A stretch of 64,000 bases of DNA from Chaunax sp. Z400 (lineage: Eukaryota; Chordata; Actinopteri; Lophiiformes; Chaunacidae), in assembly GCA_037577475.1 (NCBI GenBank), contig CM075184.1, positions 7,036,094-7,100,093 of the forward strand, read 5' to 3'. Positions 35,407 to 47,600 of this stretch are shown piece by piece. Each line of letters starts with the position of its first letter. Position 1 is the stretch's first letter. The translations under genes and the position numbers were made by a program. A model generated the notes under the pieces. That model searched no databases. It had not been told where the DNA came from and saw nothing but the letters and a program-made list of their open reading frames with translations.

Positions 35407-38400
35407 CAGATAAGGTTGGTTTGGTGTAGTGTCGTATGCTCACCTCTCCACCATCTACTCCTCTTTTGTCTCTAAATAGAATTCTAAAAAGCTGTTGTCT
35501 CTCTCCTTCCATCACTTGGTGCCGTGTCTTTTAAAAAAATTTTTTTAGAACAAAATCAAATTAATTGTTAAAATATTAACAATGAAAGTAGTTAAACCAC
35601 TTGACACTTTAGGAAGTTGACGTAACTCACGATTCCCCAGATGAATTATAATATTCAGAATAATGGTGTTGGAGGCTGCCGGTACAGCGTGCAGACCTGG
35701 ATAATTCACAATTCACAAAGACAGGAATCATAAGAAGACATAATAAGTCATAGAGAAGAGGGAGAATTGTCCGGGGCTAAAGAAAAAACCCCTTCAGAGC
35801 TAAAGTCCCGAATGCCCGGGCCAGGTGACGCCTCTGATGGAGATCCGTTCAGTAGTTTTTACACAATCCTGCTAATTAACAGACAAACAACCAAACAGAG
35901 AACCGGGTAGATGTCAACAATGAAGCACGGAATGCTAACAGTGAATTCAGGATAGGTAATTTGCAGAAGGGAAAACAATCCTTTCACTTGATGTGAGTTT
36001 GACACAGTGAGAGTCATGTGATGGGAAAACACAAGGAAACATTCTGTGAAAGAAACGTGGTTAATGGAGAGAGTAACCCTACATGAACATCCAGACTTTA
36101 AGCCAGGCGTCGACAACTTCAGGACATTGTGTAATTAGTTAGCCGGTTGGATAAGTTGTTGGAGATAACCGGGCTTTTTAATGTCTTGGATGACGTTAGC
36201 TTAGCATTTATGCAAGTGTTGGCCAACACGCGACCAACCACTGACTGTCTGAAGGTCATTACCAACATGTGACAACATGTGTCTGAGTTTAAACTGTGGA
36301 CAAGGCAGACGAGACATGACAATGACTGTTGTATTAATTAGTCTGATAAAGATATTCCATCAACACTTCATTTTAGTCCAGTTAACCGTTCCCCAGCTCT
36401 TTGAACAGCTTCCTCCTTTGAGGCAATGCTGGTAACATATTTGGTGACTTGTTTTTACAACAGAAATAACATTTTTGGTCTCTCTGTTTGTTGCACCAAG
36501 CTTATAGCATTGCTTTTTAAAATTTTATTCCTGGTTGTTCCAAGGCCCACCTCTTATCTGTATTTATTGCCAGCTGCAATCTGATTTCCACAAAGATTTT
36601 GGGAGTCCCAACTTGACTATTTCTGCAAATGTTTCCCACAAATGCTTTTTCGGTGTGACAAAGACATCAGCTACCATTTACATACCGTCACCAAATAGCA
36701 GTTTAGTTCATGCCGAGCATTCTGTGGTTCCTAAATACCACTCTATGACATACTTTTTAAGGTCGCACTTTGGAAGTCCTTCAATATAATGTTCCATAAT
36801 GTATTTATAGAAATTATTATTATTTCTATTATTATTATTATTACTATTATTATTATTATTACTATTACTACTATTATTATTACTATTATTATTATTATTA
36901 TTATTACCATTACTATTATTATTACTGCTACTGTTATTAAACTCTGAAATTGAAAACACCATACAGACTAATATTCTTGACCCCATGATTGGAATATAGA
37001 AGCTGCTGATGTCATCGTTGACTCTCTTCTGTATCGGCTGCTGTTCAGCTGCAGAGCTCTCATTTCGCACAGCCGGCGTTAATTAGCAGATCTACATCAC
37101 AGTGAAGACGCACATAATGATGATGATGATGAGCTGCTGAAATGATAATGAGCTGAAAGGCTGTATGCCAGACCACCAGACTGTGGCTCAGTCCCGGCGT
37201 CACTCATCATCAGCAGTCATTAAACATGGATGGATCCTCTCCACGGAGGTGGCATTTTGCTTCTGTTGTAGGCTGCAGGAGTACGCAGGTCATTGGGATA
37301 ACTTGTTAACTCTTCCAGTCATGAAGTCGTCTTGCAGTGTGACGACAGCGAGAGAACGATCTCTGAACGATCTCTGAATGATCAGTAGGATCCTCCACCC
37401 TGGGGTGTCATTTGAAAATGGAAGTTTGTGATCAGTGAACACAATTTATTTCATATTTGTCGGTGCTCCTCTCATACTCGGTACTCGGTAGTGCTGACAT
37501 CATTTGGTCTGTGCCCTGAAATGCACAGTTTGGTACCCAACCCTACCGTTCCTCCTCTACAGAAGCAGATTTTCCAGGTTTACGCTCTGATTAATGGAGA
37601 AACCTGATATGGAAAATATGAGTATGAAATCTGGGTGCTCGTTTACTAGATGTCATTATTGACTTCATGCCCCACCCAAACCATGGCTGACCATGACCAC
37701 GAGGACCTGACTGAATAATTACATCAGATCAGTGATAATAATAATGGACAGGTCTGTCCCTGCTCTGGACGGGCCTCTAATGAGACAATTACCTGGAATG
37801 TTTAGGCATGACGGAGGAGGATTCATCCAATAATGTCACGCTAACCTCTCTGATGTGTTTTTCTTCCATTGTCGTCTAAATCATTTAAATCATCGTCTGT
37901 TTTCAGCTCACTCGCAGTTTTTCAGGACATGATTGTCCTGTAACCGGCGACAACGGCTTGGATTTCCTCAAACCGAGCGCTGCTGGTCTGGTTTAATAGA
38001 AACTTGTGTCTGATGGGTTCGAAGGAAAATTCAGACAATCCACCCTCTGCGCTTCCTTCCTGAACACACTGACTGTTGTTGGGTAGATAACTGTGTGTGT
38101 TCTTCTCACGCTGAATGAAAGTCTCTCTTCATACTGTTATCTGAGCCAAGGACATAACCAGGCTTTAGAGACTCTGTATGAACACCACAGGTTTTTGTTT
38201 TTTTTATCAGCAGATGAGAGGGAAAAACTTTGTTTTGTTTCCTGTAGCGTTGAATTGTATGCATACACATCCTGCATGTGCTGAGATGATAACTGGAGCT
38301 TCAGATTCCTCTAGCTGGTGTAAAATAAATAACATTAACTGAGTAGTAAAGTGAACTTTGTGTCCCTGAGCTGGGGGACCCATGTAGGCCTGTCATGGTC

Positions 38401-41329
38401 CTGGTGCTCCCTGGTACTGTGACAACACTGCACTGTGTGTAATTGCACCGTCATCTTCTCTGCCTCTTTTTCGTGGACCTTATCCAGTCAATGAAGACTA
38501 TTGGAGATAGAATCTCTTCGAGAGGTTTGTCTGTTTACTGAGAGGGAATGGCATTTATGGCAGCTTTGGCATGTCTGCCTGTCTGTGTCCTCAGACTGAG
38601 TCCACTCTAAGTATCTTAATCATAGTGCATCTCCACTACTACTACTACTGTGTGTCATGGGAAAGCTCTTGCTGCCAGTGACTTACCCAAAATCCTCCAA
38701 TGCTGCAGCTCCTCTCAGCTTTTTAGCCTTATAGTTGATCATTGTTTTAATTGTGTGGTTCGGTCTGAACCTACAGTATGTTATATTTGTGTGGACAGTG
38801 TTTCTTGACGGCATCAGGAAGGCCGTCTCATAGCAGAAAAGCTATAAATTTATTGGGTGGCTCCAGTTTCCTGCTCGTTCCACCCACCACTGAACAAACA
38901 GATTCTCAGTCAGAACAAAAGGAAGGTCAGAGCTCAGTCCGTTATCAATTACCTCCATGCCAAAAATGTCTTTTCATGTTTTTGTTTGTTTTGTTGCTTT
39001 CGTTAGAACTCAGCTCTGTAAATGTTTGTCTTAGAAATGATTACAACATTCAAACTGATGTGCAGTTTTCCACCACTCACCCCTCTCTTTAATGGCATTT
39101 AGTTAGTGCTGTTCCATCCCCTCCACTTTACCTCTTCAGTACCTCTCCTCAGGGAGACACAGTACAACAATATAATTCTGCTGAACCATAACAACAGGAT
39201 TCCTGTGGACATGTTTGTGTGGCGGTGAGTCACCTCCTCCAGAGATTCCACATTATTGTGAAGGGGAACTGCTGTTTTCTTCAGGAGCTCTTGTGCTTTG
39301 GCCTCTTGTCACTTTCACTGTGATACATAGAATATCTTGGATGAGGAGAGAATGTCCTCTCTACATAACTTCCCACAAGATCCACCATGCTGTGAGGCCG
39401 AGAGAGAAGACTGCAGAACATTACCTCTGCGTTCTATAATTGAGTGTGAACTAAAATTAACACCCCTCAAAACCTGAATAATTTAATTAACGCCACTGTC
39501 ATAGAAGCCAATCTCATTCTTTAAGACAAGATCTCTTCTAAGAGGTTGAGAGGAGTTTATCCAGTGCACGTGAAAATCTCAAATGAGTGTCATAAGAAAA
39601 TGAACTTTCTCCTAATCATAATATTAGAGATTAATACAAGAATTTAATGAATACTTTGTTTTGTCGTCACTGACGGTCGTTTGTAGAGACTGGAGAAACA
39701 ACTGACCTGTCAGAAACATAAAGACAGACACATGTTGTCGTCCATCAGCTGATTGATTGTGTTTTCTACACAAACACAAAGATAATGATGGGAGCTGCTG
39801 ACCTGATCTATGAGCAGAGCTGCTCTGAGCTCACTACATTCTAAACTCAGATAGTGGTGGTCCTGTCTATCGACTGGTTCAGCATGATTTAGTGTTGTAG
39901 TAAACCATCTTCCAGCACAATATGTAGAATGCAGAATGTGGTCACGGTAGTGTGGGACGACTCTCGCTGTCTTGGAGGCTCTAGTGGCCAACCGCACAGG
40001 CAGCTGACATGAGCTGATGATCAGCTGACCGCGCCATCCTGGGCCTTCATGTGTTCTCTCTCCTCTCCCACAGCTGGGATCCTGCATCACTGAGCAGGGT
40101 GGATGCCACACCTTGTACTACAATGCCTCCTGCTGGGTGATCCAATCAGGAGTGGACAGCTCTCAGTCCAGCTGTTCACACCTGACATTATGATGCATCT
40201 CTACATGCGTCTCCAGTGACCAATAGGGACTGAATCTCACTTTCGCGCTCTAAATGCAAATAAACAGGTATCTCACTGGGACAAACAAAAGCACATGTTT
40301 TAACACAAAGAAAGAAATAACTTAAAGGTATGCTCCCACTCAACTAACCGCCTAGGTGTACAAAATGCATTCCACCCAAAATGCGGCATATCAATTAATA
40401 AATGTTTTATTATTTGGTCAAGTTTCAATGCAGAATTCAAACGAAAACATGGCAAACAAAAGGGAATTCTGTGGGTAGATTTGTTTTGGATTTCTCCTAC
40501 CTGGCAGCTGTTTCCTTGCAGCTTCCTGTGGCTTATGTGTGTGTCCAGACTTCGATTTCAGTAGCTCCCATCGATCCTTCTGCTCTCCAGTATTTACCAG
40601 CTTTGCTCTCCGTTTCTTTTCGTCAGCTACATGTAATACAAATTCCTGAAGCTCCAAGATCAAAATGACTTTGAAAAGATATTATTTACGCCCATTTTTT
40701 AAAATTTGAAACCTTAATTTGAAACTAGCCACTAAGCTAAAAACGTCAGCGCGCCACGTCTGAGGAAATTGCACAAGCTTATCGTGTGTACACGAGCCGC
40801 TGGACGAGCTAAACTCACAAATAAGAAAGAGTTTATCCTGTAAATGTCCTGCTATAAATATAACTGTTGTGAAAAGCTGCTGAATTCATCAGAATCTTAA
40901 ATGAAGAGTTAGATATTTGCTCAGAGAAGATGTTAACTAGTTAGTTGTGTTTGTGTTGGGCAATCCTTATTGTTGAGGCCAATTTTTCAGAGAGGAAGTT
41001 AACTGTTCTCCCAGAATGTTGTTGAGTGAAAAAGCATGGTCCTAAGTATATGACATGGACTTGATGGGGCAGACTTTAGTCCCAAAACATGTAAAGACAT
41101 ACAATGGTTCATTCCTCAGCATGCTGCTGTCCTAGAAAGGCTCTAGCTACCAGATTGGACTCATTTCTCAGTTTATCCTGCTAAATTTACACAAGCTCTG
41201 ACCCACTTGGTGCCTACAACTCTCCTACTGCTGACAGCACTTAGTGGAGCCTCACACACACACACACACACACACAGACACACACACACAGACACACACA
41301 CACAGACACACACAGACACACACACACAG

Positions 41330-41361
<32 letters not shown>

Positions 41362-41437
41362 AGACACACACACACACAGACACAGACACACACACACAGA
41401 CACACACACACACACACACACAGACACACACACACAG

Positions 41438-41469
<32 letters not shown>

Positions 41470-41522
41470 AGACACACACACACACAGACACAGACACACA
41501 CACACACACACACACAGACACA

Positions 41523-41563
<41 letters not shown>

Positions 41564-41610
41564 ACACACACAGACACAGACACACAGACACAGACACAGA
41601 CACACACACA

Positions 41611-41647
<37 letters not shown>

Positions 41648-44600
41648 AGACACACAGACACACACACAGACACACACACACACACAGACACACACACACA
41701 GACACACACACAGACACACACACACAGACACACACACAGACACACACACAGACACAGACACACAGACACAGACACAGACACACACACAGACACACACACA
41801 CACACAGACACACACACAGACACACACACACACACACACACAGACACACACACACACACACACACACAGACACACACACACACACAGACACAGACACACA
41901 CACAGACACACACACACAGACACACACACAGACACAGACACACACACACAGACACACACACACAGACACACACACACAGACACACACACACACACACACA
42001 CAGACACACACACACACACACACACACAGACACAGACACACACACACAGACACACACACACAGACACACACACACAGACACACACACACACACACACACA
42101 GACACACACACACACACACACACACAGACACACACACACACACAGACACAGACACACACACAGACACACACACACAGACACACACACACACACACACAGA
42201 CACACACACACACACAGACACAGACACACACACAGACACAGACACACAGACACAGACACACACACAGACACACACACACAGACACACACACACACACAGA
42301 CACAGACACACACACAGACACAGACACACACACACAGACACACACACAGACACACACACACACACAGACACACACACACACACAGACACAGACACAGACA
42401 CACACACAGACACAGACACACACACACAGACACACACACAGACACAGACACACAGACACACACACAGACACAGACACACACACAGACACACACACACAGA
42501 CACACACACAGACACACACACACAGACACACACACAGACACACACACAGACACACACACACAGACACAGACACACACACACAGACACACACACACACACA
42601 GACACACACACAGACACACACACACAGACACACACACAGACACACACACACAGACACACACACAGACACACACACACAGACACACACACAGACACACACA
42701 CACAGACACACACACAGACACACACACACACACACGGAGACAGGAAGCATATACCATTTCAATCCATTGGAGCGGCTTGTAATGGGTCATCTATGTTACA
42801 GAGCAGTGGTTCCCAAAGACTGGGTCGCGGCCCACAGGTGGGTTGCAGGAGATTTTATTTGGGTCACTAAATAAAGTTAGTTATGATTCTATTTGACTTT
42901 TATTCTAGATTTATATCTGCAGTACACCTTTCAGCCACATGAGGGAGGGTGTTTCTAGCTCCACCACATCAATCACTCGTTTTGTTTCCCTCGTCCCTCT
43001 CATGTTAACACTCAGATGATGTCGTTTCAGATGAGTCGGCATGTTCGATGTGCTACCAGCTACATAACCGATCGCAGTTGCACAACGTCGGCATGAGGCT
43101 TTGGTACGATCCACTTGTCTTTGTCTGTTTTACTGTGTGACCTCCACAAACACAGCTTCCAAACAGAATCACCGTTGCTCTCGAGCCCTCCCCCCTCCCC
43201 CTCACCCATTTATATCCCAAAGTCATACTGTACATTTTTACAGTCCCACAGTACATTTAACATGAGGCCTGGCAGCCTCCCAGCATCACAATTCAGCACC
43301 AGCGAAGGTGTTTATTAAGCAGGAATATGTGATAATAGTGTCTAATGAATCTGAATCACATGACCTCATATGTTCAGAGGTGTGAACACGGCTGCTGTTT
43401 AAGGACTACAGCATCTACAGCTAAAAGAAGCACCTGATACGGCGTGCTTTCTTTAATACTGAAGAGTTAATCCATTCATGTTTTCATACGTGGTCAAAGC
43501 CAGTGGTGGTGCTTCTTAAACATGAGGGGTTGGCTTCTTGTTTCATACCAGTATAAAATGAATGGTGGAAAGTCAGAGACTGTGAATCCTACTGTCTTAC
43601 AATGATTGGAAAAAAGTTTACTTGTTAAGTTTTGATCAATTCCTGGATGATTTTATTTCCTCTTATAGGCTCTCATCAGTTGAGCAGAGATAGCTTAATA
43701 ATGCTGTTTGACAAAACTACACAGTGAAAGTTGGCTCTTTTTCTTCTTCTACAGCATCTCTTACTTTTAGGCTATTCTGTCAACTTCTTTTGATAACTCA
43801 TGCAGTAACTGGTGCTTCTTCTTTTTTTTACCATGGAAAGTCATGTTGAATTAAATCTCATAGAATACAACTCCTTCCGAAGAAAATGTGACGTCAATGA
43901 TCCAAAGGTGTAAGTTCTGACTGTGTAAGTTTGAGGTTATGTTGTCACTCGTGTCCATTTGTTGCACTGAAAGGATTTCCAGTAAACTTGGTGGGAGGAT
44001 GGGTCTCAGGCCAGAATAGACCCCATTAAAAGTTGGTGCGGACCTGATTAAACGGCAGAAGCACCAGATTTAAATGTAGACAAATTTATCATACAGTTAT
44101 TTTTATATTATATATAAAAATATTTATATTTGATTATAATAAGTATATCTTTATACTATGGAAGCTTACAAATGATCCCTTGGGGACAAATAAAGTGAAT
44201 TGAATTGATTTACAAATCCAGTGAACTTGAATTCTGTGGTTTGATCTGGAATAAGTCCTGATTGGATTAAAGAGGACTGCTGGGCCTTGGTGGAGGGATG
44301 TGCTCTGAGTGCCATTCTAGTCTCTAAATTGCCGAATGGATGTTCATGAATTGAACTCGCCACTGTCACCTGAGAGATCCCAGTTTGGTGCAGGATGTCC
44401 GTGTGTTTCGACTGACCGGGATGCCACCCTGAGAGGGAGGCTGAGAAGACCCTGCTCCTGAGGTCTTTGTGGCTCTGTTCTTCAGTAATATTGTGCAGGT
44501 AATGCTTTAATGTCCCCTGGAGACCGTCAGCCACCAAGCATCAGTCATGGTGACTCACGTCTCATTTCTATTCTGGGTTGATCTCCTGGTTTCCCACCTA

Positions 44601-47600
44601 GTGGCTTCCTGTTGAATGTTGTGCTGTTGGTGGAGCTGCTAATTGGACTCCTTTTAGCTGGGCAGGATCTCATCATCATGGTTTACTAATCCTCTCCAGA
44701 GGAGGACCCTGTATTTTAGTCACAGTGAGCTGGATGGCTGCTTCGGAGGCCTGCAGAACATAGTTTCCATGTGAGAATCTCTGACAGGTGGAGGACAGTG
44801 CTGGAGACACGTCTCACTGTAAAAAATAACTCCTGATTTGTCTTTACATCCACGGCCTGTTCTTTGTGTCTCCTTATGTTCAGCTCCATATTCCCTCTGA
44901 TGCTCCATGTTTAGTCTGGCTATGTTTCCTAAACCTCTGTTTTTTTGGTCTACATAGAACTTCTTCCCTTTCACAGATGCATGAAATCCATTCAATGACT
45001 CTGGATCTGCATCATCTCAGCTACATGTTGTATTACAACATGAATCTGGATCCAGTTGTTCATAGTGGTGGAACATCACGACTTCAACCTGCCTGGGTTT
45101 TTAAAAAAATTTTTATTTTAACTCCTGCAACGAGGAAGGAGAGCGTGAACCACCGGAGGTTTTCTTCCTAACTGGCCTACTGCCCCAGATGTTTCAGTAT
45201 TAGTCCACTCCAGTGTTCGTGCTCTCAGGACTGAAGTCCTATTTAAGTCTACTGTGACACATTTAAAATCCATGCAAGGTCAGAGAGCGTTGATATGCTG
45301 TGTTACTTTTGCAAGTAAAGGCATCAGTTCATCCGAACTGAAACTAATAAATGTCTCCATAAATATGATCTCATCTCACCCAGATAACAGAATAAAGGTA
45401 TAAAGTTTTAGTACCTCACCGACTAGTGAGGCGTGGCCCACAGAAACACTGACCACCTTAACTCTGGGCCACTAAAAGTTCAACATTTATTCATGGATGT
45501 GTGTCCTGATGTTATTGTAATTACATTATATATTGTTACATCATAAATGTAGTTAATGAATAAACCATCAAGTCAAGTAAAGTCTGTTTCTATAGCACAT
45601 TTTAAACAAACACGACAGGATGATCAAAGTGCTGTACAGAAAAGACTGACACAGATAAAACAAGCTCCAGGGATAAAAACTAATCAAATAAGTTAAAATC
45701 AAATTAAAGTAAAAGGATAAAAGGAGATAAAATAGATTAATTTCAAGGCTCAATTTGAATTAAAAGCCAGGGGAAAAAAGGTGTGTTTTTAAAAAAACTT
45801 CCAGACTCTGTGCAGTTTTAAATTGGATGGGCGGATCATTCCGTAAACATAATCAACAGGGGAAAGAGTCACAATGTGTAAAAAATAACCCAGGTTGTCA
45901 GAAAGCGCACATTAAAATGAAGCAGAGCCGTCGTATCGCAGGTTATCAGCTGTAGGATAACGTCCTCTACCCTCCTCCTCTACCAGTGTTTTCATTCCTC
46001 CATCATCCTCTCTCTCTCCTCTCTCTCTCCTCTCTCTCTCTGCAGCTGCTCAGTGAGAAGATCAGCGGGGCCGAGGGGACGAAGCTGGACGAAGACTTCC
46101 TGGAGATGGAGAGGGTGAGTTTACTGCTCAACACTATATCTGACCTGACGTAGGATGCAAGGCTACACATGGGCGTGAAAGTCTTTCCACCGATAAGCAC
46201 CTGGCAACACAGGGCCTCTGGTTCTGGTCATTCACCAAACAGAGCCAAAGACTTCTCGGCATGCCGATATCACCACAATCACTTCGCTGCAGTTTTGTCT
46301 TGTTTTTGTCGAAATCGGTGTTTGGTTTGTGATGATTAGTTTTGTGTCTGAGGGTGGAATGACAATCAGTGGTGTGTGTGTCTGTGTTAAATCATCACCA
46401 GTGGAGAAGTCCTTGAGTTAAAGCTCATTTATGTCGTGTCCCCGGTGTCTCAGCTATTTTTAAAATAGTTTAGTTACTTTGTCATGTGACTGAAATCACA
46501 TTTGTATTTCATGATTCATATTTAGATAATGATACATATCATGACATAGCACATTTTCTGTAATAGTCATATAAAATGACCACATAGAAATTCCTATTTC
46601 TTCTTACATTATGAGTTGTATACTGAAAGAACATAAGGTACTTACATAAGGTACATATAATAAAGTATGAAATAATGATAATGTAGGAAGTTTAAATCGG
46701 TAAATAGAAAACGGATGGCGTTTGTGTTGGTGGTGACAGTGTGTGCACCTCTGCTGCAGAAGCACCAGTTTACCACGTGTCTCTTTTTGTGTCTGCTGTG
46801 CTGAAATAAAAAAACAAAAACAAAACACAGGTCACCTTTTCTGTTCTCACAGCAGCAGGTGAGCCGCCTGAGGTGGAGGCTCGATGTTAAAGACGAAGCC
46901 ATATTGAAACCATTTAAACCAGTGTGGTGCTGGTTGGCATCCAGGAACCAGAGGCCTTAGAGGCTTTAATAAAAACACCAGAATCAGTAGGCCGACATTA
47001 AACTGGAGACGTCACACCACCATCGGAGCGATTGTCTCTTTGTCTTAGATGTCATGAAAGGGTTCACGTCTCAAAGAGCTGCTTCCTGTCTACTGCGGTA
47101 AGGGGAGGGATTTGATGCTCAGCCAAATAAACAATAGAGCATCACATGAAACCACAGGTGTTTTCCCATCGTCCAACAATAGCTTTCATCATGTCACACA
47201 GCTCTAGTGCAGGTCTCTTAATTTTATCATGTTAGAAATAAACTCTTCTTATTGGCCCCCGTTTCCTGGTGCTGGGTCATATGAGTTCATTCACAAACCC
47301 AGTCAGCTCACGTATCAAAACAAAACAGAAATGAATGAAATTCCATTTGTGTTTTCACTGCTATATCTTCCACCCAGATAGACAGTCACACAGCAAGCAC
47401 ACATGCTGCTAACGTTAGCCAGCCATCCGTGCCAGATAGCTGAGATAAGATGAGTCAGATCCTGTCACCACAAAAAGGCTTGAGCAAAAAGAGAATGCTG
47501 CGTAGCAAAGAGTAAAGTAGGATGGAAAATGAAACTAAAGAGAAGATGAAGAGAAGATGGATGGATCAAGAGAAAGAAAGGAAGAGGAACAAGTGATATA

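Larger units (their letters stand above)
29239..46045 (+). other. sh3gl3 intron 1 (16.8 kb)
   Basis: Very large first intron, longer than the rest of the coding region. It contains a local duplication, LINE fragments, paired unclassified repeats, CA and ATT microsatellites, the 1.48 kb satellite, a BED-finger hAT fragment and a minus-strand exon-like ORF, each listed separately. Between them (for example 35.5-36.8, 37.0-39.7 and 43.3-43.9 kb) I see no recognisable gene. Confidence 0.7.

Noticed and set aside
36708..37070. Asn/Ser-rich 120-codon ORF on the minus strand
   Set aside because: Translation of an (ATT)n repeat.
39710..40111. 133-codon minus-strand ORF in sh3gl3 intron 1
   Set aside because: No motif, no clear splice signals and cysteine/histidine content without a finger pattern; probably old repeat sequence.
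41207..42874. Overlapping ORFs of about 500 codons on both strands
   Set aside because: They are reading frames through a CA/CAGACA repeat that lacks stop codons; the products are only Thr-His or Cys-Val repeats.
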